Assembly: GCA_946402275.1 (NCBI GenBank)
Contig: CAMIVY010000003.1
Location: 114,853-178,852 of the forward strand
Direction: 5' to 3'
Origin: an uncultured Prevotella sp.
GTDB lineage: Bacteria; Bacteroidota; Bacteroidia; Bacteroidales; Bacteroidaceae
Length of the DNA: 64,000 bases
In this document: piece after piece, positions 28,513-36,130 of the stretch
How the letters are laid out: the number at the start of each line of letters is the position of its first letter
How positions within the stretch are numbered: position 1 is the first letter of the stretch
Notes under the pieces: model-generated
Database searches by the model: none
What the model saw: only the letters and a program-made list of their open reading frames with translations
What the model was told of the DNA's origin: nothing
Translations under genes and position numbers: made by a program

Positions 28513-28550
28513 GAAACAGTCATATAAATAGTAAATAGTCAAATAACAAG

Positions 28551-31028
28551 ATGGAACAACAAAAAAGCTACGGTCACTTCGACGACGAACACCGTGAGTA
28601 TGTGATTACCGACCCTAAGACTCCCTGGCCCTGGATTAACTACTTGGGCAACGAGGACTTCTTTTCACTCATCTCAAACACCGCCGGAGGCTATTCTTTC
28701 TACAAGGATGCCAAGTTTCGCCGCATCACGCGCTATCGCTACAACAACGTGCCGATGGACAACGGCGGACGCTATTTCTACATCAAGGATGGCGATACGG
28801 TGTGGAACCCGGGATGGAAACCCTGCAAGACCCCGCTCGACTTCTACGAGTGCCGCCACGGCATGAGCTACACCCGCATTACGGGTCGCAAGAACGGTGT
28901 CGAGGCCAGCGTGCTCTTCTTCGTGCCGCTGAAGAAATGGGCGGAGGTGCAGAAGCTGACGCTGACCAACCAGAGCAAGGAGGTTAAGCAGCTGAAACTC
29001 TTCTCCTTCGAGGAGTGGTGCCTGTGGAATGCGGCTACCGATATGGAGAATTTCCAGCGTAATTTTTCTACTGGTGAAGTAGAGATAGAGAACAGTACGA
29101 TTTATCACAAGACCGAATACCGCGAACGCCGCAACCACTATGCGTTCTATCATGTGAATACCGAGATTCAGGGCTTTGATACCGACCGTGAGACCTTCGT
29201 AGGATTGTACAACGAGTTTGCCAATCCCGAGGCAGTCATGGAGGGTAAGCCACGTAACAGCCACGCCCACGGATGGAGCCCCATCGCTTCACATTACATC
29301 GAGATCACCCTGCAACCGGGCGAGAGCAAGGACTTTATCTTCTTGTTAGGCTATATAGAGAACGAACAGGATGAGAAATTCGAGGCTCCGCAGGTCATCA
29401 ACAAGCAGAAGGCGCATGCCCTCATCGCTGAGCTCGACACCACCGCCAAGGTCGATAAGGCTTTCGCCGAACTATGCCAATACTGGGACGCCTTGCTAAA
29501 TATATATAAGGTGAAGACGGGCAACGACAAGCTGGACCGCATGGTGAACATCTGGAACCAATACCAGTGCATGGTCACCTTCAACTTCTCGCGCTCGGCA
29601 TCGTTCTTCGAGAGTGGCATTGGCCGTGGCATGGGTTTCCGCGATTCCAACCAGGACCTGGTGGGCTTCGTGCACCAAATTCCCTCACGTGCCCGACAGC
29701 GCATCATCGACATCGCCTCGACGCAGTTTCCTGACGGCGGTTGTTATCACCAGTACCAACCCTTGACCAAGCGCGGCAACAACGACATCGGTGGTGGCTT
29801 CAACGACGACCCCTGCTGGCTCATCTTCGGCACCGTGGCGTATATCAAGGAGACGGGCGACTTCTCCATCCTCGACGAGATGGTGCCCTTCGACAACCAG
29901 CCGGGCTCCGAGGTCACCCTCTTCGAGCACCTGAAGATATCGATGGACCACGTCATCAACAACCTCGGTCCGCACATGCTGCCGCTCATTGGTCGTGCCG
30001 ACTGGAACGACTGCCTGAACCTCAACTGCTTCTCGTGGGACCCCAACGAGTCGTTCCAGACCACCGAGAACGTCAGCGAGGGCACCAAGGCCGAGTCGCT
30101 GATGATTGCTGGTCTCTTCGTCGTCACCGGCAAGGACTATGTGGCCCTCTGCAAGGAATTATCCAGAAAATCCGGGCAGTCCGGTTTATCCGGTATCGAC
30201 TTCGCCGCCGAAGCAGAGCGCATGCAGCAGGCTGTGGATGCGATGATCGAGGCCGTGAAGAAGCACGGCTGGGACGGAGAGTGGTATCTGCGCGCCTACG
30301 ACTTCTACGGTCGTAAGATCGGCTCCAACGAGTGCGACGAGGCCAAGATATTCATCGAGTCGCAAGGCTGGTGTACGATGGCTGAGATTGGTGCCGAGGA
30401 AGGTATGGTGGCTAAGTCGCTCGACTCTTGCAAGAAGTACCTGGAGTGCGAACATGGCATGGTGCTCAACAACCCAGCCTTCTCGAAATACATCTACGAG
30501 TACGGCGAAATTTCCAGCTATCCCGAGGGTTACAAGGAGAATGCCGGCATCTTCTGCCACAACAACCCGTGGGTCATCATCGGCGAGTGTCTCGCAGGGC
30601 GCGGCAACGATGCCTGGAGTCACTATGCCAAGATCCTGCCCTCATACGTCGAGGAGAAATACCAGACGCTGCACAAGGTGGAGCCCTACGTCAACTGCCA
30701 GATGGTAGCCGGCAAGGATGCCTTCCGTCCCGGCGAGGGCAAGAACTCATGGCTCACTGGTACCGCCGCCTGGATGTGGTACACCGTGTCGGAGTTCATC
30801 CTGGGTATCAAGCCCGACTACGACGGCATCCGCATCGACCCCTGTCTGCCCGAGACAGCCTGCGACTACACCGTCAGCCGCAAGTTCCGCGATGCCCAGT
30901 ACGAGATAACCATCCATCCCAACGGACAGCAGAAGGGCGTCAAGCAGATCGTGCTCGACGGGCAGCCCATCCAGGGCACCGTCATCCCCTACTCCGCCGG
31001 CAAGCATGTGGTGGAGGTCACGATGTAA
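28551..31028 (+). CDS. Cellobiose phosphorylase (GH94)
   Basis: Phosphorolysis of cellobiose to glucose 1-phosphate and glucose. 825 residues, near the usual 811-825 of cellobiose phosphorylases; the opening [20 protein letters not shown] and [33 protein letters not shown] matches the family closely. The catalytic Asp is in DWNDC (residues 484-488). No signal peptide, so it works in the cytoplasm on imported sugar. Suggests plant polysaccharide use. Other GH94 specificities (cellodextrin, chitobiose) are less likely. Confidence 0.93.
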   Translation: MEQQKSYGHFDDEHREYVITDPKTPWPWINYLGNEDFFSLISNTAGGYSFYKDAKFRRITRYRYNNVPMDNGGRYFYIKDGDTVWNPGWKPCKTPLDFYECRHGMSYTRITGRKNGVEASVLFFVPLKKWAEVQKLTLTNQSKEVKQLKLFSFEEWCLWNAATDMENFQRNFSTGEVEIENSTIYHKTEYRERRNHYAFYHVNTEIQGFDTDRETFVGLYNEFANPEAVMEGKPRNSHAHGWSPIASHYIEITLQPGESKDFIFLLGYIENEQDEKFEAPQVINKQKAHALIAELDTTAKVDKAFAELCQYWDALLNIYKVKTGNDKLDRMVNIWNQYQCMVTFNFSRSASFFESGIGRGMGFRDSNQDLVGFVHQIPSRARQRIIDIASTQFPDGGCYHQYQPLTKRGNNDIGGGFNDDPCWLIFGTVAYIKETGDFSILDEMVPFDNQPGSEVTLFEHLKISMDHVINNLGPHMLPLIGRADWNDCLNLNCFSWDPNESFQTTENVSEGTKAESLMIAGLFVVTGKDYVALCKELSRKSGQSGLSGIDFAAEAERMQQAVDAMIEAVKKHGWDGEWYLRAYDFYGRKIGSNECDEAKIFIESQGWCTMAEIGAEEGMVAKSLDSCKKYLECEHGMVLNNPAFSKYIYEYGEISSYPEGYKENAGIFCHNNPWVIIGECLAGRGNDAWSHYAKILPSYVEEKYQTLHKVEPYVNCQMVAGKDAFRPGEGKNSWLTGTAAWMWYTVSEFILGIKPDYDGIRIDPCLPETACDYTVSRKFRDAQYEITIHPNGQQKGVKQIVLDGQPIQGTVIPYSAGKHVVEVTM

Positions 31029-31076
31029 ACATACACAACAGCATGCACAGCGGAACCGACCCCGTTGTGCACTTTT

Positions 31077-31481
31077 TCATTTGTAATACCCAATCCTGAT
31101 GTAGTGGCGAGGGTTGGTGAAGGGACTCCATGAGAGGTGGAGCCAGCCATTGCCCGTTAGCAGCTGGTCGGTGAGTTGGTGAGCCTTGAGGAAATCGACC
31201 AGGAGTTGGAACTGTTGAGGGTCCTTGGGGCGAATGTCGGCAGCTTGGCCGAGCAGGTGCTGCGAGTTGCGGACACCACCCACGAGGGCATTGACGCGAG
31301 AGTTGCGGAAGCCGGAGTTGATGAGGATGGGGCCGCCCACCTGTCGGGCGGGCTCCAGCAGCATCAGGCAGCCGTAGGTCATGTTGGCCACATGCTGCAT
31401 GGTCGGTTTGTTATCCGGGTATTTTCCCACGTTGATGAATTCGTCTAACTGAAAGTGTTTACTGAGTCTTGTGTGTTCCAT
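31077..31481 (-). CDS. M15-family D,D-peptidase (endolysin-like)
   Basis: 134 residues, a compact zinc peptidase of the M15_3 type that cuts peptidoglycan stems. Zinc ligands: SQHLLGQAADI (H..D) and WLHLSW (H), with SGFRNSRVN upstream. No signal peptide, so release needs lysis or a holin-like partner. The 74-residue membrane protein immediately upstream overlaps it by 23 bases and could be that partner (inference). First gene of the minus-strand set that also holds a smalltalk protein. Confidence 0.88.
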   Translation of the reverse strand: MEHTRLSKHFQLDEFINVGKYPDNKPTMQHVANMTYGCLMLLEPARQVGGPILINSGFRNSRVNALVGGVRNSQHLLGQAADIRPKDPQQFQLLVDFLKAHQLTDQLLTGNGWLHLSWSPFTNPRHYIRIGYYK

Positions 31482-31683
31482 GATCGTTGCGTTTAATGAT
31501 TTTGATGTACTGGTCGAGTCCGAAGATGGAGCCAGCCAGGAGGAACGACTGCGCCACGTAATAGAGCAGTCCGGCAGCTACGTCCTCGATGCTGACCACT
31601 TGATAGGCTACGAGCGCGATGCTGCTCATGATGAGCAACACCGCACAAGCGTACTGAGAGATTTTGAATCGCGTGTTTTCCAT
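31459..31683 (-). CDS. Small two-helix membrane protein (holin-like position)
   Basis: 74 residues, two hydrophobic helices (about 10-30 and 38-58) and a basic C-terminus (IIKRNDHGTHKTQ). No family recognised. It overlaps the M15 peptidase start by 23 bases and follows the smalltalk ORF. The size, topology and location beside an endolysin-like peptidase suggest a holin-like role, but this is only inference. Confidence 0.65.
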   Translation of the reverse strand: MENTRFKISQYACAVLLIMSSIALVAYQVVSIEDVAAGLLYYVAQSFLLAGSIFGLDQYIKIIKRNDHGTHKTQ

Positions 31684-31724
31684 AGCGTAATAACTCTTAC
31701 ATCAGACCTCAGACCTCAGACCTC

Positions 31725-31814
31725 TCACATCATAGTCGCCTCACCAGCTGCGCCGAGGATGGCGGCAATGATGTACCCGATAACCTGCAGAATTGTTTTC
31801 CATGTCTTGTTCAT
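31725..31814 (-). CDS. Smalltalk protein
   Basis: 29-residue micro-protein, ATG at 31814 and TGA at 31725-31727. MNKTWKTILQ then VIGYIIAAILGAAGEATMM: a short polar start and one hydrophobic helix. The pattern matches the Bacteroidota 'smalltalk protein' family, which I recall being found beside HU-like DNA-binding proteins and cell-wall hydrolases; here it precedes an M15 peptidase. Function of the family is unknown. A second member is at 60395-60511. Confidence 0.75.
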   Translation of the reverse strand: MNKTWKTILQVIGYIIAAILGAAGEATMM

Positions 31815-32038
31815 AATCATTGTGTTTTAAATGTTAATAAATAGGGTTAATTGTGTGTGTTTTCATGGTATCAGATCACCTTCTGAATACCCTACAAAGT
31901 TACGAAAAAAACTTGAGATATGCAAATATTTCAGGCGCTTTCTGTTTGACAGGTACCTGGGGTATGTGTCATACCTTTACGTCAGGTACGAATAATATTT
32001 GTATTTTTAACGTCAAAACAGAAAAAAGTGAGAAAAAG
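31815..32038. other. Intergenic region, no gene seen
   Basis: 224 bases between the smalltalk gene and the small-RNA promoter. AT-rich, no ORF over 65 codons that looks real; leader and promoter of the minus-strand smalltalk/M15 set should lie here, but I see no clear -7 box. Confidence 0.4.
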
Positions 32039-32070
32039 TTTGGAAGATAACCGAAAAATCCCTATCTTTG
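32039..32070 (+). promoter_or_regulatory. Strong Bacteroidota promoter of an orphan transcript
   Basis: TTTG (32039-32042), 20 bases, then TATCTTTG (32063-32070): an exact match to the -33 TTTG and -7 TAnnTTTG consensus with optimal spacing. No ORF follows; a terminator lies about 85 bases downstream. Confidence 0.8.
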
Positions 32071-32076
32071 CATCGT

Positions 32077-32180
32077 CAGAACATTAGTTTTGGCTATCCG
32101 GTAAGTTTCCGCGTGGGAGCAAGACTTGATCGACACTACTCCATTTACAAACAAAGAGTCACTTCATGTGGCTCTTTTGT
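32077..32180 (+). ncRNA. Candidate small RNA, about 100 nt
   Basis: Between the promoter at 32039-32070 and a rho-independent terminator at 32154-32178 (AAAGAGTCAC, TTCA, TGTGGCTCTTTTGTT). It has no coding frame. Internal pairing of GGGAG with CTCC is possible. The 3' hairpin sequence is duplicated at 33184-33231. No known RNA family recognised. Confidence 0.5.
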
Positions 32181-32204
32181 TATTTAATATAGCGGCAGAT
32201 AAAG
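32154..32204. repeat. Direct repeat copy 1 (terminator-containing), flanking the toxin module
   Basis: 29 bp identical to 33184-33212, continuing with AATATAGCGGC then GATAAAG in both copies. Contains the small-RNA terminator hairpin. Confidence 0.85.
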
Positions 32205-32217
32205 GTGCGGAAGAAAT

Positions 32218-32385
32218 TTACATTTTATAAACACCTTTTCGCTCGAAAATGAAATCTGCTGTCCTAATTTCTTTCGGATTAGGCAATATATAGACACGAT
32301 AGCCATGCTCTACAGCCTTGCGTGCCGCATTAATCAACAGATCAGGGGTCAACTTCTTTGGGGAACAGATCAAAGGCTCCTGATC
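32218..32385 (-). pseudogene. Gene remnant with conserved-looking C-terminal fragment
   Basis: In-frame minus-strand fragment of about 55 codons ending TAA at 32218-32220. It encodes LLINAARKAVEHGYRV then YILPNPKEIRTADFIFERKG. It has no start codon, and the codons read like real protein. I recall similar LPNP-type motifs in nuclease/toxin C-terminal domains, but cannot confirm. The 5' end is fused to a repeat (LICSPKK frame) that recurs at 34697-34731. Confidence 0.4.
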
Positions 32386-32412
32386 TCATACCCGCTCCCA
32401 CAACCACCGCGA

Positions 32413-32816
32413 CTACAATCCGCTGAGGAATTCATCTGCTGTCATAATTGGCAAATCCGAGAACTCAGCAAAATCCCGTTTGTTATTCGTAATGATAATA
32501 TCACAGTCTCCCGCCTTAGCACATTGAAACTGCAACATGTCTTCAAAATCACGGACTTGCTTGCCAAGTGCTGCTTGAAGTTGGCTACTATCCATAGGCA
32601 GAACATTGACAAATCCCGTCAGCATGGCAAAGAAACCATAAATGTCTATCTTACCTTTCAGAATATAAGCCATGTTGGCAATAGTAAGCAGCGATGCCGA
32701 AAGACTGACATCGCCTTTGCGTCCATGCATAAGCAACTGCTCTGCATCATTTCCGCCAGGACGATTCAGGACACATAGTCAATCAAAATATTAGTATCGA
32801 GAAATACGTTCTTCAT
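32413..32816 (-). pseudogene. PIN-domain toxin, frameshifted near the N-terminus
   Basis: Type II toxin-antitoxin ribonuclease. From ATG at 32816 the frame reads MKNVFLDTNILIDYVS then stops; removing one GT from the GTGT at 32771-32774 gives DTNILIDYVLNRPGGND and joins the long downstream frame (107 residues, to 32413). The intact reading would carry the PIN Asp in FLDTN and the C-terminal GDCDIIITNNKRDF. The length (404 bases) is not a multiple of three, as expected for a two-base insertion. Follows its antitoxin by an ATGA overlap. Could be a sequencing error. Confidence 0.8.
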
Positions 32817-33070
32817 CGGCTCAGGATGGCTTTAAGACGCGGATCACTTTCAATCTCATCAGCAGAAAAAGATGTGCATCCACTCCATTTCTTTATTTCA
32901 GGATCAACCTCGATCACTTGATAAGATTTCTTGTCTGTCACCTTCATCTCTGCTTGTTTTTCTGCAAACAACTTCTTGACGAAGGCAAGCATTTTAGAAA
33001 GCATCGCCTCGTTCTCAAGCATAGGGTTCATTTCACGGAATAGTTCCGCTCGTAATTGAACAGCAGTCAT
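32813..33070 (-). CDS. Antitoxin of the PIN module
   Basis: 85 residues, upstream of and overlapping the PIN toxin start by four bases, the usual antitoxin-first order. Helical N-terminal half (ELFREMNPMLENEAMLSKML, AFVKKLFAEKQ), then VIEVDPEIKKWSGCTSFSADEIESD, which resembles the toxin-wrapping tail of PIN antitoxins. No clear DNA-binding fold. With the toxin broken, it may persist as a lone antitoxin. Confidence 0.72.
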   Translation of the reverse strand: MTAVQLRAELFREMNPMLENEAMLSKMLAFVKKLFAEKQAEMKVTDKKSYQVIEVDPEIKKWSGCTSFSADEIESDPRLKAILSR

Positions 33071-33098
33071 AATTGCAATTATTGAAATGTTTCTGCTG

Positions 33099-33106
33099 CA
33101 AAAGTA
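33099..33106 (-). promoter_or_regulatory. -7 promoter box of the toxin-antitoxin operon
   Basis: Minus-strand TACTTTTG, 28 bases before the antitoxin start. Confidence 0.65.
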
Positions 33107-33183
33107 AGCAATTCTTTTGATTCTTCCAAATAATTGGTGATTTTTCTTTATCGTGTGGACTCACACCACGCAGCCACGCTCTG

Positions 33184-33231
33184 AAGAGTCACTTCATGTG
33201 GCTCTTTTGTTAAATATAGCGGCGGATAAAG
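33184..33231. repeat. Direct repeat copy 2, flanking the toxin module
   Basis: Second copy of the 32154-32204 sequence, same orientation, on the other side of the toxin-antitoxin genes. It still forms the terminator hairpin but no promoter precedes it on the plus strand. The rest of 33071-33458 holds only promoters and this repeat. Confidence 0.85.
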
Positions 33232-33384
33232 TAATATTTCGTCTTCGATGATAGTCGGTTTCATATTATCTGCAAAGTTACAAATAAAGCCCGAGATTAT
33301 CAAATCATTCGCTATAAAACTTCGAAAACCTGCGATTTCTGCAAGTTTTTCATTTAGCTATGCGATTATTCAAAAAATAAATTG

Positions 33385-33392
33385 TATCTTTG
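33385..33392 (+). promoter_or_regulatory. -7 promoter box of the DHH lipoprotein gene
   Basis: TATCTTTG, 66 bases before the chosen start. Confidence 0.7.
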
Positions 33393-33458
33393 CCCCTGCA
33401 TCGAGCCGAAAGGTGAACGTGCTTTGCAGCCGTGGAAACGTATAAAACAAGGAAAGAT

Positions 33459-34604
33459 ATGGCAACAATAAGTTTGAATCTGAGAAAAATCATGCAATGG
33501 ATGGTGGCTGCCACCCTGACAAGCAGCCTCTTTGTATGGACATCCTGTTCGAACGATGACAATGCGGTGATTCCGCAGCCCGGCCATGAAACGGAGTTCG
33601 GCGCACTGCTGAAAACACTGGACTGGGGCACGGACACATGCTTCGTCTATGGTCACAAGACACCCGATGTGGATGCCGTCACCTCGGCCTTGTCGTATGC
33701 CAGGCTGATGCGGCTGATGGGCTACAACTGCAAGGCCAAGGTGTCGAGCGGGATGAACCGCGAGACGGCCTATATCGCCCGCGTGTTCGGCTTCGCGCTG
33801 CCCGAACTGAAGTCGAGCGTGGTGCCGCAGACACGGCTCATCCTGACCGACCACACCGACTATGCGCAGTGCGTGGAGGGTGCCCGCGAAGCCGTTATCC
33901 TGCAGAAGATAGACCACCATGTGGAGGGCGACATTGCAGACAGCGGCATCCCCTTTGTGCGCCGCGAGATGGTTGGCTCCACCAACACCATCATCTACGA
34001 GATGTATAAGGAACAGGGCATCACCATCGACGACGAGACCGCCCGCATCATGCTGGCAGGCATCATCAGCGACACGCGCAACCTGTCGAAAACCACCACG
34101 CAGGCCATCGACTCCACGGCATTGCAAGCTCTGACCGCACAGTTGGCCATCAGCCCCGACTCCGTGGCTCGTCTGAACCGTGGCATGGAGGATGCAGCCA
34201 CCGACTATACCGGCATGGCCGATGCCGAGATTTTCCTCTCCGACTACAAGGAATACGAGATTGGCGGCCATCTGCTTGGCTTCGGCAGCCTCGTCTGCAA
34301 GCAGAGCCAGATGGAAGCCTTCATCGACCGCATGCTGGCAGTCATGCCCGAAGTGATGGGGCAGCGTGGGCGGCAGATGCTCGTTGCCAAGATTGACAAC
34401 ATGGTGGAGAACACGGGCGACGACCGTGCCGAACGGCCTTACGTGGAGAAAGGCACCTATTTTATATATTATGGTGAAGGTGCCAAGCAGGTGGCCGAGG
34501 GCGTCTTCGGTCCGTCATTGCGTGAGGGTGTCTGCTATACATCCGAGGAACTCTCACGCAAGCAGATAGTGCCGCGAATCACTGAAGTGCTGACTGGTAA
34601 TTAA
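33459..34604 (+). CDS. Lipoprotein-anchored DHH phosphoesterase, family II inorganic pyrophosphatase-like
   Basis: 381 residues from ATG at 33459. N-terminal lipoprotein signal (MVAATLTSSLFVWTSCSNDD, lipobox Cys in WTSC). The rest has the manganese-dependent pyrophosphatase motifs in order: GHKTPDVDAVTSALSYA, LILTDHTD, KIDHHV (the DHH motif) and GIISDTRNLSKT, followed by the DHHA2 domain (LLGFGSLVCKQ region). Cytoplasmic relatives split pyrophosphate; an exported, membrane-tethered form is unusual. Ligands are all present, so it is probably active, but the substrate outside the cytoplasm is unclear. An alternative ATG at 33432 would add nine residues. Confidence 0.87.
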   Translation: MATISLNLRKIMQWMVAATLTSSLFVWTSCSNDDNAVIPQPGHETEFGALLKTLDWGTDTCFVYGHKTPDVDAVTSALSYARLMRLMGYNCKAKVSSGMNRETAYIARVFGFALPELKSSVVPQTRLILTDHTDYAQCVEGAREAVILQKIDHHVEGDIADSGIPFVRREMVGSTNTIIYEMYKEQGITIDDETARIMLAGIISDTRNLSKTTTQAIDSTALQALTAQLAISPDSVARLNRGMEDAATDYTGMADAEIFLSDYKEYEIGGHLLGFGSLVCKQSQMEAFIDRMLAVMPEVMGQRGRQMLVAKIDNMVENTGDDRAERPYVEKGTYFIYYGEGAKQVAEGVFGPSLREGVCYTSEELSRKQIVPRITEVLTGN

Positions 34605-34653
34605 GATTAGAAGTGGCTGCATTGTAAAGCGGCCGACAAAACCAAGACACAAA

Positions 34654-34683
34654 GAAACGGAAGCCGCGACTGGCTTCCGTTTC
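34654..34683 (+). terminator. Rho-independent terminator
   Basis: GAAACGGAAGCC, six-base loop, GGCTTCCGTTTC: a perfect 12-bp stem followed by TCTATTCTT, downstream of the DHH lipoprotein gene. Confidence 0.85.
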
Positions 34684-34696
34684 TCTATTCTTATCT

Positions 34697-34731
34697 TTGG
34701 GGGAACAGATCAAAGAGTCCAGATCTCACCC
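34697..34731. repeat. Interspersed repeat, second copy
   Basis: TTTGGGGGAACAGATCAAAG then TCCAGATCTC. It matches 32358-32390 (same orientation) with few differences. Copy one has a small perfect inverted repeat (AGATCA, TGATCT). Confidence 0.7.
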
Positions 34732-34878
34732 CAGGTTCCCGCCCTCATGACTGTTTTCATTCTCTTTGCGTTTTGTTTTGCTTTTCTTTTGCATTTGCCG
34801 GGAGACGGAAAAGCGTGCGTTAGCAGTTTTTAACAATATTTTCGGACGCAAATTATTGGCAGGAAAGATATTTATTAC

Positions 34879-34886
34879 TATCTTTG
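34879..34886 (+). promoter_or_regulatory. -7 promoter box of the 34904 gene
   Basis: TATCTTTG, 17 bases before the ATG at 34904; this fixes the start codon, since a longer frame upstream would begin before transcription. Confidence 0.75.
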
Positions 34887-34903
34887 CAGCAAATTTATTC
34901 GAC

Positions 34904-35308
34904 ATGGCAATTACGATATTAAGCGCAAAGCAATTCGCAACAAAATTGAAAGCAACCATCCAGGCTTCGGGAAGGCTTGGGTTTACTGCTGAAACTGCTA
35001 CGGCTCTCGGTTTAGAGTCCGGAAAATTTGCAAGGTTTGCGCAAGACGACGAAAACGGCTCCTTATACCTTATTATAAATAGTGAGCGTAGTGAGGATGC
35101 CTTTGAGATAAGAGTATCAAGTGGATACTACTATGTACCCACCAAGGTAATGTTCGACACGCTGGGATACAACTATGAGAACGGCAACATCATGTTCGAC
35201 CTCATTCGCCAGCCCTCTCTTGACAACGACCTTCTAGGTCAGGTGTATTTTATGAAACAACGTCAAACCAAAAACAAGGATAAGAAAAATGATATAATCG
35301 AACCATGA
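34904..35308 (+). CDS. Unknown protein upstream of the VirE-type primase genes
   Basis: 134 residues. MAITILSAKQFATKLKATIQ, then a compact region rich in aromatic residues (GSLYLIINS, VSSGYYYVPTKVMFDTLGYN) and a lysine-rich tail (QRQTKNKDKKNDIIEP). No family recognised. It lies 220 bases upstream of the VirE-N gene on the same strand with its own promoter, and may belong to the same element. A small inverted repeat (GTCCCG, CGGGAC) follows it at about 35315. Confidence 0.7.
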   Translation: MAITILSAKQFATKLKATIQASGRLGFTAETATALGLESGKFARFAQDDENGSLYLIINSERSEDAFEIRVSSGYYYVPTKVMFDTLGYNYENGNIMFDLIRQPSLDNDLLGQVYFMKQRQTKNKDKKNDIIEP

Positions 35309-35530
35309 AAAAAGTCCCGCACATCATAGGGTGTAACGGGACACACACGTCGCTGGTCTCTGACAGTTTACGAGGCTAAAAGAGGCCGGCGGCACTTTTT
35401 AACCAAACACGTGGGAATGGTCATCAAGCGGCTGCAAATATAATGTTTTTTTTGTTATCCGCCAAATATTGACCTTCCTTGACGGAAATATTTATTGATT
35501 TTTAATCGAGGATAACAAAAAACACTATCA
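35309..35530. other. Noncoding spacer before VirE-N
   Basis: 222 bases. Holds GTCCCG paired with CGGGAC (about 35315-35343) and GCCGGCGGC-rich sequence; no ORF. A structured 5' leader for the primase genes is possible. Confidence 0.4.
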
Positions 35531-36130
35531 ATGACTACAGACAATAACAAGTTCTCGATATTCCCAAAAGGATACCGAAACCAGAAAGGGCAGGCCGTTT
35601 TGGCCACCCGACCACAGCAGGCACAGGACATAGCCTGGGCTTACGACTACATAACCTCCGTTCGTGCACAGTGGGCTACAGAGACCCTGCGTTCCATGCT
35701 GGAGACGGCAACGAAAGACGAGCTCAGCGACTTCAAGAAGCTGAACTTCGAGTGCGCCACCTTCAATGGCATCTTCTCCTATCGCAATGCACGCAGTCTC
35801 GTGACCCCTTCGCCTTTTATGGTCATCGACATCGACGACCTGAACTCGACGGAAGAGGCACGTGAGGTGCAACAAGCTCTCATCAGCAACGACAAGGTTG
35901 AGACCGCCCTCTGTTTCGTGTCGCCAAAAGGACGCGGCGTGAAGTGGGTGGTCAGGCTGCCTGAATGGGCACAGCACGATGACTTCAAGCAGTCGTTTCA
36001 GACCATACAGCAGCATGTGGCTTTCCACTATGGCATAGCCATCGACAAGAGTGGAAGCGACATCTGTCGCGCCTGTTTCCTGCCCTGCGACCCAAAATGT
36101 TATATTAACCCTATTTATTTCATACGATGA
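35531..36130 (+). CDS. VirE N-terminal (BT4734-like) domain protein
   Basis: 199 residues. It resembles the BT4734-like domain that in many Bacteroidota proteins is fused ahead of the VirE helicase; here it is a separate gene. Features: FSIFPKGYRNQKGQAVLATR, ATFNGIFSYRNARSLVTPSP, FMVIDIDDLNST (acidic motif like the primase-type active site) and CFVSPKGRGVKWVV. Its stop overlaps the next gene by ATGA, so the two products probably work as one primase complex. Short spacer and shared strand support an operon with 36127-37680. Confidence 0.85.
   Translation: MTTDNNKFSIFPKGYRNQKGQAVLATRPQQAQDIAWAYDYITSVRAQWATETLRSMLETATKDELSDFKKLNFECATFNGIFSYRNARSLVTPSPFMVIDIDDLNSTEEAREVQQALISNDKVETALCFVSPKGRGVKWVVRLPEWAQHDDFKQSFQTIQQHVAFHYGIAIDKSGSDICRACFLPCDPKCYINPIYFIR

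Noticed and set aside
30428..31099. 223-residue plus-strand ORF overlapping the GH94 gene
   Set aside because: Shadow frame of the GC-rich cellobiose phosphorylase gene; the Arg/His-rich sequence is typical of shadows.
34766..34903. 46-residue N-terminal extension of the 34904 gene
   Set aside because: It lies upstream of the promoter at 34879-34886, so it is not transcribed from it.
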